64,000 nt of DNA from Icerya purchasi (GCA_039619475.1 CM077115.1:445397292-445461291), one strand, 5' to 3'; positions 34,116 through 45,870 are shown, numbered from the stretch's first letter. Notes: a model not told the origin generated them from the sequence alone. Made by a program: numbers and translations.

Positions 34116-35045
34116 TTTTTTTTTTTTTTTTTTTATTAATTAATTAATTAATTTACTCCGCTGTACTTTGCGGTTTTTCAGCCAGAGTTTCTGATTGTTA
34201 CTGTCATTATTTGTTGTTGATGTGTTTTGTGTTTTGTTATTCATTACATGGTTGACAAAGCTGATCAAATTTAAAAAGTTATTTTCATGTATTTCGGTTA
34301 TTGGTTTTTTTATTATTTTCCATTTTTTCTCTTTCGTTTTTAAACTTATTGCATTCGAAAATCGAATGTTAATCGTTTGTTTCCTCTTTACAGTCTATTT
34401 ACAGATATCCGATTCGGCAATTTAGAAAACATTTCAAATATACAATCCATTATTATTTCCATGTCCGGTTAAAAATTGAGTGAAGTTATAATCGTTATAA
34501 AAATGTTTCATTTGTAGTCTTTCTTCTATGTTTGGAACTATTTCCCGTGTTGTTACTTTTCCAGTTTTTGATTTATCACACCTGAGTGTTGCCAGAGTGT
34601 CGTATACTGCTTGAATTAATTTTATTGATCTGTTTTCGTAACTTTTTTTTGTCTAAAATTTTAGTTCTTCTTGTTTCCATGTTTTTATTTGGTTTACGGT
34701 TTCCAACTTTAAGTCTATAGGTATTATTATTCCTGCTATGATGTTGACTGAAGTATGCGATATTGCGCGATAACCGGAGATTGTTCCTATTAATATTTTC
34801 CTTTGTAATTTTAACAGCTTATTCTTGTCTTTTTCTCGTAAAACTGGAAAATATACTGTAGTATTCTGTTATTGATCCAAAAATGGCTCTTTATAGAGTA
34901 CTATTCTATCTTTATATTTGAAACCGAACATATTTGAATATAGTGATCTTAATTTGAAATAAATTTTTTTAATCTTGTCTATTATGAATTCGATGTGTTT
35001 TCCAAAATTTAAATTTGTGTCTATGATTATTCCCAAGTATTTTAT
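34116..35045 (-). pseudogene. 5'-truncated LINE (family L), copy 1, empty SINE site
   Basis: On the minus strand this is the 3' end of a LINE with an A-tail (T-run 34116-34134) preceded by (TTAA)n. It matches 49136-50440 almost base for base, including 232 bases without a change in frame or length (34195-34425 versus 49211-49441). The protein part (post-RT, SLYSNMFGFKYKD near the high-coordinate end) is broken. Around 34862 it reads ATTCTGTTATTGATCC without interruption, which is the empty version of the SINE site at 49.87 kb. Confidence 0.8.
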
Positions 35046-35090
35046 TTCTTTTACTATTTTTATTTTGTCAGTCGGATGGTTCTATCGATA

Positions 35091-35190
35091 GTTTCATAAA
35101 TATAGCTTTTGATTCATAAATATAGCTTTTGGTTCATGAATATAGCTTTTGATTCATAAATATAGCTTTTGATTCATAAATATGGCTTGT
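35091..35190 (+). repeat. 20-bp tandem repeat, four full copies plus partial ends
   Basis: The unit TATAGCTTTTGATTCATAAA is repeated in register at 35101, 35121, 35141 and 35161, with two substitutions in the second copy and partial units at both ends. There are no spacers, so it is a plain minisatellite and not a CRISPR array. It starts just beyond the 5' end of the LINE copy at 34116-35045. Confidence 0.9.
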
Positions 35191-36200
35191 CAATAGTAAA
35201 ACCTTCTACGAATGTAACGGGAAAAAAAAGGAAGCCGTTACAGCCAAAACCAAATTGGACTACACCTATACAATAAAAAGTCATTAGAAATAATCGAAAA
35301 ATTTTAAATAATACAAAACTTTTTTATCGAGGGAAGGTGGAGAATATTTGGAGACGAAAAAAGCACGAGTTTGAGAAATTCAAACTATTATTGTTATTCG
35401 TAGGAGAATGCCAAACAGGAAGGAAACTCTATAGGTAAGCAAATGAATTTGAATAGAAATTTCGCGATTATATATCTATTCTGCAATAAATATTTAGTTC
35501 GGTGTAATAATTTTAACAATATCGATACATTAATATATATTCATATCCGCCTTTCAAATTACATACGAATTTTGTCTTTACACGGTAGGGCTTTAGCGGA
35601 GAAGTACAGCGCGTATACTGCATATATTGCAGCGGTTCCCAAAAAATAAGTGGGTTCCGCGAAAGGCTCACCACTGGGGTTCTGCAAGAAAATCATCAGG
35701 GTTGCCTTCCAACTGGAAAAACCGAGAAACGGTTAATATGCCAAAAAATTTTTCCCATAAAACCGGGAAAAAATAAAAATAGCAAAATACGGCCGAAAAG
35801 GGGATATTTTCGATAAGAGAAAAACATTTAAATTAAAAAATAGACGCGTTGTTGTTTTAATAATATATAAAATTCCCTTCAATAATGAAGTTCTTCTCCT
35901 TTTATTTACATCGGATACAGCTTGCGTCGATAAGGGCCTTATTAGTAGTCACACAGAAACTGCGTTCCCTTTTTTATGTTTTGGTGTCTTATTTTTTCGC
36001 CTAAAGCAATCTCTTTTTTTTTTTTATGTATAACAATGGACCACCTATTTTGGCTTATGAAATTAGCTCATTTTGCCGAAATCTTTACAAGAAAAAGCAA
36101 CAACCGTATTTACACTGCGAGTGACAAAATCTAAAAAGGAAACTAAACTTCTGAATTTCTTGCGTAGAAAAAAACAGTGTTGGATGTTTTGCATTTTTAA

Positions 36201-36938
36201 CCGACTTTAAAAAGGAGGAGGTATTCAATTCGACTGTATTTTTTTTTTTTTTTTTTTTTTTATGTGTGTTACCACAGAACTTTCTTGTAGGTGAACCGAT
36301 TTTGATGATTCTTCTTTTATTTGAAAGGTGGTGGTTCTCACGTGATCCCATTTAAATTTGATCAAGATGTAACCGGTAGTTTTTGAGTTATTCTTAATAA
36401 TGCGGGGGAGATTGAAGCTTTTTGGATGCTTTTCATTCATGATTGTTTTCACCGTCGGGTTTTAGATTTATTGACTTAAAATACTATAAATTTGCCAAAT
36501 TACGATGGAAATGTAGCTTTTGATGTTTTCACACCGTGGAAATATCTGTTCTTATTAAAATGTTGTAATTTAATTGAATAAAAATGCACTAAAAAGTAAT
36601 AAATAATTACTCCCGAAAAAAATATATATCAGAATGATATACCCTTGAAGGTGATATTACGATAATTCTTATTGGAGTTGGCATTAAATTCATGTAAACA
36701 ATTTAATGAACATTTAATGCAGTTTTTAATTATTCTTTTAATACGTAATATGAATCCTAATCTAATTAAGGTATCAATGTTGTATAAGAATAACGATAAT
36801 ATCACCTTTAAGTGTTATATCACTCTGATATATATTTTTTCTCATCGGGAGTAATTATTTTTTACTTTTTAGTGCATTTTTAAATTTTTATAATAAACCT
36901 TCGAGTATCGGTATTTATTTTTTGTAAAAAAGCATTTT
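36201..36938 (+). mobile_element. Foldback element FB1, copy 2
   Basis: It starts CCGACTTTAAAAAGGAGGAG after TTAA (36197-36200) and ends before TTAA (36939-36942), giving 738 bp between target copies. The first 330 bases match the other FB1 copies. The two arms follow from about 36580. This copy is mosaic: the left arm carries GGAGTTGGCATTAAATTCAT like copy 3, while the right arm carries ATATGAATCCTAATCTAATT like copies 1 and 4. It lies inside the hAT element at 35630-38424. It encodes no protein; the minus-strand open frame here recurs in every FB1 copy only because the DNA repeats. Confidence 0.8.
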
Positions 36939-37219
36939 TTAAATGAAAAATTCTACAAGAAAACATTACCAACTGAAATTCAAAACATCATTAGTGAACA
37001 TTTGACGAACCTGTTAAAATCTTTGTCAGAATACAAAATCCATTTATCAGAAACTTCACCAGTGCTGGAATATGAATCACTTGTTCATATTCAACCGCTT
37101 TAAAATACACATTTAAATCTCAGTGTCACTCAACGACGAGTTTTGCGTTAGTATTAAAAAAAATGAGTACCAGTAGGCAAGAAAGCTATTTTAATTCTGC
37201 TCCCACTACGTTTTAATAG

Positions 37220-37978
37220 CGAATAATCGTAAAGGAACTGCAAAAATTTGTAAATGTCCCCTCGCTAAAATATGTCGCATAACATATATGGATTACACCT
37301 GAACATCTCTGAATTGCTACATGCTGGTAAGTAGGAAAAGTGAAAATTTACTGACACCACATTTACAATTCAAGGGGAAAGAATAGAAAAAAATCAAAAA
37401 GACACCGAATATTTAGGCAGTAATTTAAACGATCCGACATGAGTGAAGAAGTAAAAATACGAACTGGAAAAGCTCTAGAAATGCATTTTTTTAAAATTAA
37501 AAACAATACTGTGCACCAAGAAGAATGTAAGTGCAGAATTAAAAATTAGGCTGGTAGTAAAATGTTATATATTTTTGGTGTTGCTACATATATGGGAGCT
37601 GAAAGCTGGACATTAGCAAAGGCAACAGAACATTGATGCCTTCGAGATGTCGAAAGATACTTAAAATAAAAAATGCACGGGCAAAATACGAAACTCCGAA
37701 GTGTTATTTATTAAATAAGTCTAAAGAAATAATAAAAGAAATTAAACACGTGGAAAGGTAAAATACTTTGGACAAACATCCATCCAAGGCAATGTAGTAC
37801 ACTCTAACTTCTGATGCAAGGGGAAAGATCGCTAGTAAAAGACCACCGGGAAGAAGAAGAATAACGTGGATAGAAAATTTGACTCAATGGTGTCCACCAT
37901 TGAACTGTTCCGGAATGTACTAGACAGACGAAAGTTTGCTCAAATGTTAGTCAACGTTCGATAACGGACATTTCACTG

Positions 37979-38042
<64 letters not shown>

Positions 38043-38045
38043 AGA
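37220..38045 (+). pseudogene. RTE-like LINE fragment with (GAT)n tail, nested in hAT
   Basis: In shifting frames the plus strand gives IQGERIEKNQKDTEYLG (thumb start, YLG motif), then TKKNVSAELKIRLVVKCYIF, then LKAGH..AFEMSK, KYFGQT and DRRKFAQMLVNVR at the end. This is the post-RT region of RTE-like polyproteins (YLG, K..K..L...V....LYGAE.WT.., ID.FE.W..R..L.I.W, GH, ..R..W..). The terminus is a (GAT)n run, 37977-38043, the usual microsatellite-type tail of RTE elements. Stops and frameshifts are numerous. Everything before the thumb is missing. Confidence 0.7.
37977..38043. repeat. (GAT)n microsatellite, LINE tail
   Basis: About 22 near-perfect GAT units end the nested RTE-like LINE. Confidence 0.95.
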
Positions 38046-38689
38046 TGCCAAACAGGCTTTTATGCATAAACGAAAAATAAATTTAGCAGCAAATTGGATG
38101 CTACTACTCGGGATGTACGCGTGATATTAAACTAAGCTTTAAAACCATTATTAGTAGTAAAACAGTTTCATTCTTCGCATTAATTTGTTTAAAAATTTTT
38201 ATTAAATAACTTTCATTTACCGTATTTTAAATTGCGATACCTTTTATTATACGAAGTTGATAGAATGTGGAATAATCGTAGTAAATGTTGTAAGTAAAAA
38301 GAAAACGATCAAATTTTGTTTACATATTAACACTCGTTAAAAGATTTCATTTGGCATTAAGGGTTCGATAAAATAAAAGTGATTTCATAAGGGTTTCACG
38401 ATTATAAAAGTTTGGGAACCGCTGGCATATAGTATACTCTATATAAATTCGGTAGAATCCCTGTGCCAGATTGTTCTAATTCCTCTTCAAGCGCCATCAA
38501 GTTCTCCAGCTGAAGGCCCTCTGATATTTATCATAGCTACCTTTTTTTCTTTTATCGGGGCTAATGGGATGAAAAAGCGCTAATTTTAGTAAACCTTAAA
38601 ACACGTTTGATCTTACCCAAAAAAATATATAAATGGAAGGAGGAAAAATGATTATCTAGAACTCTTTCGATCATACGTTTGCTTCCTTC

Positions 38690-39015
38690 ATCTCGCTATC
38701 GAGTTTCCGACTCTCCTTACTGTCCGTTACATCCTCCAAATGATATCCACGAATGTAATTCTAACCATATTCTTTTCGAACGCTCGGTCGTCTGAACGTT
38801 TACTTCTCTACTCTCAACTTTTGAGACACTTAATATTCCTGCTCCCCCTATGGTGCTGCATCTGTTCCCTCCTTTCCTTCGTTTATCGCTCCCCTTGCAT
38901 CCTTCATTGATGCGATATCTGACCGCATTCGAATCTAAATAATTAATTCAGCAATACTTTTCTTTCTTGTCGAACATGGGCTCTTTATCAGCGAGCCCAA
39001 ATAATAAAAAAAAAT
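38690..39015 (+). pseudogene. LINE family A, 3' fragment
   Basis: In one frame the plus strand reads DIHECNSNHILFERSVV, the H/C tail motif of I/R1-like LINEs (..C..C.....E...HILF.C), followed by a leucine-rich stretch and a stop near 38940. The 3' UTR CTTTTCTTTCTTGTCGAACA then TGGGCTCTTTATCAGCGAGC is nearly identical, in reverse complement, to the short insertion at 61163-61258 inside FB1 copy 4. An A-rich tail follows. Confidence 0.65.
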
Positions 39016-40190
39016 AAAATAAAAAAAATACATTATCATTTATTAAGAGAAACTATACTAAAATTTAAGCTTTTGCCATTTAGGCGAGTGAATGGGATAA
39101 TCTTTGATATCATTTTTTATACGTTTCAAAAAAAAAAAAAAAAAAAACAATAATGCGTACGCGCGTGGGTCGTGTACACATATGGTATGTTTTCGTTGAA
39201 GAAAAATAAAAGTAACCGTACGAGAGCTGCTAGGTCGTATAAAGTTTATTTCTTTAGCTGATCGCTAGTTGAGGGGTGTTTTTAAAAGAGTCTCGTTGCT
39301 ATCTGGATAGAAGTGACACGCGATCCTCCAGTGTGACAGAAAGGATGTGCCTCTGGAATTTTTCCACCATCAAAATCACGACAAAACAACTTTCAGCTCA
39401 TGATAGCCGCCCTGCTGCTGCTGCTGGAAGAATCCGAATAAAACGACTGGAACGAACTGACAAAACGTAACAAGTTCTTTGTTTGGTTAGCTTCCTTTGC
39501 GACAGCTGAAAAGAAGCTAGACGTCTTCTTTTGTAAACAGACTGAAGGCAAAACGTTGGCCACCGCGCGCAGCAACTTAATTTGGAACTTTACCTCTTGC
39601 GACAGCGACAAAACTCTTTTTTCTCCTCCTCGACTTTCTTTCTTCTGCAACCCCGTGTTGTAATGTACACCTGGTTGTCTAGATGATTTTCACCTTTGAT
39701 AAATATTTACTCTCTCTGCTCTTCGTCAATTTTTCCCATTAACCATCATCGCTGACTTTGGATGTAATTTTACTTTATATTTCCTTCTTCTCCTCTTTCA
39801 TTCTTCTTCCACTTTACACACCTATACATATTATCGATTATTATTAATCAAGCTGATTTTTTCTGTTTTTCATTTAAACTAGTTCGTTCATAAAAATCTA
39901 GTATCGAATTTTCCTATAATTAAGCGCGAAATAGAAAAAAATAAAAAAAAAAAAAACAACCATAAATTCAAATAAACCGGAAGTCTCTAATAAAGAAAAG
40001 AGAAGAAATCGACCTGGCGATTTTCGATGACTATCCATAAAATGAAGTCGGTATAATTTTTCCTCTTAAAAATAACACGGTGACTTCATCACACTTTTCC
40101 GAACAAAAACTTCACTTTTTATCACAGAACGGGCGCTATCGCAGAGTGAGTTTCACGAAAACCGTATAATTATTTTGATTTCTTTTTTTT
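39016..40190. other. Unique region, GC-richer at 39230-39700, no gene recognised
   Basis: A short CTG run lies at 39413-39425, with open frames on both strands that overlap and resemble nothing known. A-runs lie at 39129-39147 and 39945-39957. Confidence 0.35.
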
Positions 40191-40194
40191 GTGT

Positions 40195-40760
40195 CATCGC
40201 AATGGGGATGCACATTTTGATTCCATTCAAATGTTCTATGAAGCATATTGTGTTGTAACTGCATGATCCATCAAATCCTCGATTGATAAGCCCGTCCATT
40301 TCTTCATCTGGTCCACATAACGGTTTGGAGCACGTCCCCTTCTCCTTTTCACGTCCACTTTTCCTTGTATAATCAGTTTTTCTATAGAGTCCCCTTCTGA
40401 GGGATCACATGTCCGAAAAACCGTGCAACCTGTCTACACAGACTGATGGTAATAAGCGTTCCTGTTCTCTAATATCAAAATTCATTTAATACAGATGCGT
40501 TGGATCTCTTCGCTGTCCATGATATACATATACGTAGCGTCGCGTCGGTAGCATGCCATTTTGATTCAATTCGTTTCTGGCAAGTGACGTTAGTATGGTC
40601 CATGACACGGATCCGTAGGTGGCAACTGGAAATATCAGCGTCCGGATCAAATGCAGTTTCGTATGTTTGCTTACTTCATGATCCTTCCATAACTTTTCTA
40701 AATTAGCTAGAACATTCTTTAGGTATCCTTATTCTTATTTTTATTTCGATTTTATTAAAA
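40195..40760 (-). pseudogene. RTE-like LINE C-terminal relic
   Basis: On the minus strand the frames give WTAKRSNASVLNEF (equivalent to W.ARRTN.S.L.E), VARFFGHVIPQ (R..GHV.R), then in a shifted frame KLIIQGKVDVKRRRGRAPN and a W/T-rich tail. This is the same domain order as in the long frame at 54.7-55.8 kb, so the family is the same or related. Several frameshifts are present and the reverse transcriptase core is missing. Confidence 0.7.
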
Positions 40761-41425
40761 TTAACCTCTTTGACATATTTGGACTCCGAGATAAATTACT
40801 TCTTGTCTGTTATTGCAATATCAGTTAGGTTACTCTAGATAGTCTATCATCTTTTAACATTTTAGCTGTAACTTACAACACTATTAATCTATATTTAACA
40901 AACAGGATAAACAGAAGTCTCTTATATTTCTTCTTGACGGGGTAGGTTTTTTTTTTTTTTTTTTTTTGCATATATTATTTTTATTTTTCATTATTCCTTT
41001 TTAGCACTTTTTGAATTTCAAGCAATCCCCGTACGATGTTATTAACTCCTGCAACTCGATTTCTCTCTCTCTCTCTCTCTCTCTAAATATCGACTGTTAT
41101 TAGATTTGAAATATTTTGTTTTCTTATTAATCTCTCTCGATGCATCTTGCTGTATACTTTTACACGTTTTATCTTTAATTAATTTAAATATCGCGACGTA
41201 CACTAATAACGCTAATATTAGTAAACTTCTTCAGTAGAGTTCCTAATTAGGAAGAATTCTGGGTTTTTATTAGAAATTCCTTTAAAGAATAAATTTTTTA
41301 CTTACTTTCATTGATCCGACCATTATGAAATAAGAAACCCTAATAAACTCACCTTCATCCTATTATTAAATGTCTTCCTCCTTACCGCTCTGTTTTCCTA
41401 AATCTGTTCCTCAATATAATTGAAA
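40761..41425. other. A/T-rich spacer, nothing recognised
   Basis: A T-run lies at 40948-40967 and a CT run (TCTCTCTCTCTCTCTCTCTC) at 41062-41083. No coding frame is credible. Confidence 0.4.
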
Positions 41426-41439
41426 TGTCCTAAAGCACA

Positions 41440-42340
41440 TTAGGTTCTCTCTCGGTTTCTTACACACGTTACTATCATTACTGACGGCTCTAAACGGCCA
41501 AATGGACTTAGTTCTGCCTTTTTTTTCCTACCTACCCCAAAATTAGATTCCAAGTCATTCGAACTTCACTTCGTTCGCTCAATTTTCTCTATGCGTAATC
41601 TGTTGCTACTCTACCCGCTCTGTTCTCTCTTTGTTTTATTAATTAGTTTCCTACAAAGCGCTCATAATCTCGGATTTTAAAAGCGCTTTAGAGACTATCT
41701 CACATCTAACTTTCTTTCTACCTCTTTCGATTATGTAATACTTCTCATTCGCTCCGTCATTCATGGTCTTTTCCTTCTCCGCTCATTCAATCTTCCGTGG
41801 ATTCCTGTTCATTTGAACATTGAAGGCATTGAGATAGTGAATTCATTTGCGGCGGCCCATTCTTATTCATGGTCTTTTCCATCTCCACTCGTTCGATCTT
41901 CTGTGGATTCCTGCTCATTTGAGCACTGAAAGCAATGAGACAGTGAATTCATTGGCGGCGGCCCATTCTTCCGTTTCCAGTGTGGCAGATGATTTTTGGA
42001 TACACCTTCATCTCATAATATTACCCAGTTTTCCTAAACGGCCCATTCCAGAATATGTCTAATCGTAATTTTTTCAATTCTGAATCCTTTTATCTCTTTT
42101 TACTCGACCATTTCTTCTTCCTTGCCAATGGATTTCTAAACGTCTAAACGCTCTACAATCTCGGCTATTGGTAGAGTTCATTTCAATCCCAGTCTGCCTA
42201 CTCCATTTTGTCCCCTTTTCATCCTCCTTCCACTTACGTTCTTTGTGATCCTGATATCGTGTTTTATTTAAATATTCCGTCTTTTCTGCTGAGCAATCAT
42301 GCTGTTCTATTATGCTAATAGAACACCAGATCGCTGAACA
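41440..42340 (+). pseudogene. LINE family A: RNase H domain relic with internal duplication
   Basis: The plus strand contains IITDGSKRPNGLSSAF near 41478-41530, the first catalytic motif (TDGS) of RNase H. About 350 bases on lies DLLWIPAHLSTESNETVNSL, the last motif (W(V/I)P.H..I.GNE..D.LA). A 106-bp block spanning this last motif (about 41757-41862) is repeated in tandem at 41863-41968, so the end of RNase H occurs twice. The C-terminal tail continues to about 42340 in broken frames. The enzyme would have degraded the RNA strand during retrotransposition, but this copy cannot encode it. Confidence 0.7.
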
Positions 42341-42904
42341 AGAGTATCTGTAACAACCGCTTCAAAGTTTGCGAAAGCATCTGTTTTATCTTTATCCGCT
42401 CTCTTAAATGACCGATGGACCCCGGCTACATGTGTCGGAACTATAATAATCGATTTTCCACCCCTCGCCATCTTAGAGCAGTCTTAATAATGCCGTATGC
42501 GCGATTAATCGCTGCTAATTTGATATTCTTCTTTTTATTTCTAGTGTCATTTGATATTTTTATTCTTAAATACGTACTTCTTACGTCACTTCAAAACCAT
42601 ATGGTAGTGTATCATTACTTCGTCTTTTTCTAGTTCATTCATATATATCCCGTTGATTACATCAGTTTTCCGCTTACTAGCTGCAGCCGCTTCTCTTTAG
42701 ATGAAGTTAGCAGGATCGTTTTATATCGTAAATTAGGTATCTTTCTTTCGCCGATTGATATTCTCCCCCATCCTAGACCTCACCGTATTCGCTCGAAATG
42801 GTTGAATAGCATCGACGATTAGTTTCACTGCTTTTTGATGTTGTTTTTTTTGGCAACATCGTCGTTTGGACTTTGTTATCCTATTTTTTCAATTTTTTTT
42901 TCTG

Positions 42905-43460
42905 TTCCTTTAACTTCTTTTTTTTTCTTGGGCGCGTGAACACAGGACATTTACCCAACATAAAGGACTAACAGAATAATAAAACGTAGAGATTTGTAAG
43001 TTATATCAGGAAGCGATTAGAAACGGAAGAAATGAAGGTAGCCAATACAGGAACAACAGAAGGAGAAGGAAGAGCAAGAATGTAGTGAACACAGTAAGCA
43101 GTCGGGAGGCTAAGGCCAAGCAAATTGGAATAAAGGGCTACGCTTTCCGAGGAAATACAAGAACATTCGAACATAGAATTTGCATCACAGGTCAAATTTA
43201 AGGCAGGAGGATGAAAAGGACGCAAGAGGGAGACTGGACAATATTGAAACGAAAAAGAGTAAGGCAGGAAGCAGACTGTGATTTAAACGGAAGCGAATTA
43301 TGGAAGAAATAACAGAACGGCTGATGCGGGGAAAATTATTAAACCAGGTAGAAGTGGGTGGAGAAGGTTGTATAGCAAGGTTAATTAGGATCGGAGAAAA
43401 GAGACGGATAAATATATGGTATTACTAGTGGTCATTGTTATTAAATAGAAAATAAGCTAA
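42905..43460 (-). pseudogene. LINE family A, 3' fragment, opposite strand
   Basis: Read on the minus strand it has the tail peptide CDANSMFECSCISSESVALY and the terminal PSVVPVLATFISSVSNRFLI. The latter corresponds to the end of I/R1-like polyproteins (..VL.FI..T.RF). The 3' UTR includes TTGGGTAAATGTCCTGTGTT then CACGCGCCC and an A-tail (the T-run near 42918-42930). It aligns in part with the copy at 5163-5450. Upstream frames are broken. Confidence 0.65.
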
Positions 43461-44105
43461 TTATTATCAGAGAAATCAGAAATTAAGAAGTGCTGATTAA
43501 TAGGGAAAACTACATTGTAACCATTTACAGTTTAGTAAAAACGAAATTAATAATTATTGAACTTGTACAATGCATGGTGTAATATTCAATCCCTATAAAT
43601 TTATGTTAAAACTGCTTATTTGCATATTTATTCCTGATGTAGGTCACTATGTATTTGCGAAGAATTTTTAATGGTTTCTTTTAAGAATTCTGTCAAATTA
43701 ACAGAGGAAGTATATGATGTAGTACTGCAGCATCCATACAAACCGCTCGTATCCTGCAAATGGTATTTTTTGAACTTAATCACGGAGGCTTGATTCTTAT
43801 ACAAACTTTTGGTAACACCCTCTTTCGTGGCACTTTTGAAAAGAAATTTATTCTTAATGACATTGCAATAACTTCGTATAGGACATTTATACTCGAGGGA
43901 CCACCAATAGATGGAAATGGAAAATTTTTATTTTGTTTTTAAAACTAATTTCTGCAACCTTTGAATTCGGTTTACAAACGAATCAACCGCCCCCCCATTT
44001 TCCAGTGAATAATTCCATAAACCAATACTGCGGTTGATACAATAAATAATAAACGTATAGTTTTTTAATTTCCCCAACATGAGACGGTCAACTATTTCAT
44101 CCATA
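43461..44105. other. A/T-rich spacer, unassigned 60-codon frame
   Basis: A frame at 43760-43942 (MVFFELNHGGLILIQTF...) is not recognised and lacks supporting context. No shared repeat is seen. Confidence 0.35.
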
Positions 44106-44114
44106 ATTAGACAC

Positions 44115-44483
44115 TTCGGTTAAACCACAGCTTGCTTCCTGCTTCGCTCTTCCATTTCTCCATTACTTAGTCTCCTTTTTTTATCCGTTTGATCCCCGTC
44201 AGAAACAAACTTCGTTTGTGATGCGAACCATATGTTACTTGAACGTGTCCTTTCATTTTTTCCGGAACGCGCGATACTGTATATTCCGATCTTTTGCGTC
44301 TTATCCTACTCTATACAGCGCTTAATGCATTCTTTTCCGTCTCCCTTGGTTATTCCTTTATTAGCTTCATTCGTATGTTCCATTTCTAATATTTTTCCTT
44401 TATAATCATTAATGCTGTCATACCTTTGGATTGAGTAACGTCCTTAGCTGACATGCTCAAATTAAAAAAAAAAAAAAAAAAAA
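44115..44483 (+). pseudogene. LINE family A-like 3' fragment
   Basis: LNHSLLPASLFHFSI begins the C-terminal tail (the same NHSLLP block occurs at 28.8 and, reversed, 43.3 kb). Broken frames end near 44400. The sequence then runs through a short 3' UTR (CTTAGCTGACATGCTCAAAT) into an A-run (44464-44485). Confidence 0.6.
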
Positions 44484-44485
44484 AA

Positions 44486-45447
44486 GGTATAATTGGTAAA
44501 TAACTAACACTAAGGGGTAGAAAAATATATAATTTAGTTTTCTTAACTTACTTCAAAAATAGGCTATATTCGATAAACATTCAAAAAGTAAGGTTCCCTA
44601 TTTTTTATTTTCGAAACTAATAAAGCTAGAAAAAAACGGACACCTGCATTGAATTTAGAGCATACCTTTTAATCACCTTTCCACATATATTCACCTTTTG
44701 TAAATTTAATAATTTATCAAGTAGTCTAAAAATTAATAAATATACCTTCTCGTAGAAACTCGAGACGTCAACATTTTGTAACCGGGTAAGAACGAAGTTT
44801 TTCAACTCCTCGTCGGTCTTGAATTCTTTTTTTGCATGGTAGTACCTCGTGACGACACACTCGGAAACTAGTCAAGAAAATGAGAAATGGTTTGGCGGTG
44901 ATCGGATCGCAGAGTTTCTTCAATTTTTCGCGCATACTGGTAGTGTTCGTCTGAGATTACAGGTGATGGTCTGCTGCTCCGTAGCTCGTCCTCTACATTC
45001 GTTCTAGCCGCTCAAAATTCACGGCACCCTATTTACAAACATGTTGAACACTCATATCACATGACCATAAACTATTTGTCGATTGAAATTGGTGCAATTT
45101 TTTTACTGTTTAAAAGATGAAAATAACCTGGGCGTACCTGGTAGTAGGCGGCAACTTTCAGAATTTCACTCGTCATTAAGTGAATAACTCAAAAACAAAA
45201 AAACATATACAATATTGCCGTTTGGACTAGGCTAATATTTGAATGTTGTAGCTACAAAATGAGACCACGCCCACTCCCGCAAATTTATTCTAACCGGTTT
45301 TACTGCGAACTTTACTTTGTGAACGTGCCTCGTATTTTTTGAAAGGCAATTTATGATCCAACTGAGACCCAAATATTTTGTATCATATACTCTAGGCAGA
45401 GGAATATTAATACTACTTCTAATAATAATAATAATAAGTAATTAGGG

Positions 45448-45470
<23 letters not shown>
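44486..45470. other. Unique A/T-rich spacer, nothing recognised
   Basis: It ends in a 31-base A-run (45450-45480), which is immediately followed by the LINE relic at 45480. No coding frame is credible. Confidence 0.4.
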
Positions 45471-45479
<9 letters not shown>

Positions 45480-45481
<2 letters not shown>

Positions 45482-45870
45482 GGTTCATAAAAGGCAATAT
45501 ATTGTAATAATGCAGGAGGGCACCAAATATTGTTGATGTTGCTATTCCAAACACTGACAATATAATGAAGACGTACGATACGAAAATCAATAGATACACT
45601 CAGCTGGCACAAGAGGCATGAAGAAAAACTATTAACTGTGCCGATTATCCTATCAACAACAGAAGTAATACCCAATGCAAAAAAAAAAAAAAAAAAAAAA
45701 AAGAACAGTTGCAGTTGAAAAGCGGCATCTATATTCAGCTACAGAAGATCGCCATATCCAAGACAACCTCAATAGTGAGATAGTTCTTGGAAACGGACTT
45801 GTAGCCTTGGAGAAGAATATCCACCTACAATTGTCGAGATTAACATGCCGCTAACGAAGCGAACATTTGA
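45480..45870 (+). pseudogene. LINE C-terminal relic (VDVAIP type)
   Basis: In shifting frames the plus strand reads IVDVAIPNTDNIMKTYDTKI then NRYTQLAQEA, later SGIYIQLQKIAISKTTSIVR. This series (..VDVAIP.D.N...K...K...Y..L..E......, then the ..YIQ.QKA.I....IVR.. end) is the C-terminal signature of a group of insect LINEs related to CR1/L2. An A-run expansion at 45679-45702 splits it. The reverse transcriptase is absent. Confidence 0.6.

Larger units (their letters stand above)
36945..38185 (+). pseudogene. hAT transposase C-terminal remnant (split by a LINE)
   Basis: The first piece reads IISEHLTNLLKSLSEYKIHL then, after stops, KKAILILLPLRF. These correspond to the region before and at the hAT dimerisation domain (typically ..KAI.ILLPF.T.YLCE.GFS). 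The second piece, after the LINE, reads CQTGFYA, then TKNKFSSKLDATTRDVRVIL and KQFHSSH, matching the usual end (K.R..L....D.R..LS...P.....KQ.H.SH). The insertion falls between LLPLRF and CQTGFY. The frame has stops and frameshifts and is certainly dead. The catalytic core upstream is missing or unreadable. Confidence 0.7.
35630..38424 (+). mobile_element. hAT element (ZBED-type), degenerate, with two nested insertions
   Basis: The left end CAGCGGTTCCCAAAAA and the right end, reverse complement CAGCGGTTCCCAAACTT, are hAT terminal inverted repeats. The flanks read GCATATATTG at the left and GCATATAG at the right, a likely 8-bp duplication altered by slippage. GTGGGTTCCGCGAAAGGCTC follows the left end, as usual for this hAT type. 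Transposase relics lie at 36945-37220 and 38055-38185. FB1 copy 2 (36201-36938) and an RTE-like LINE (about 37220-38045) sit inside. Without them the element would be about 1.2 kb, so parts of the transposase were also lost. Confidence 0.75.

Noticed and set aside
35091..35190. Regular 20-bp repeat that could suggest a CRISPR array
   Set aside because: The units are directly adjacent without spacers, and the genome is clearly eukaryotic.
45351..45675. Minus-strand frames with long phenylalanine runs
   Set aside because: They cross a 31-base A-run, and the plus strand holds a recognisable LINE relic there.
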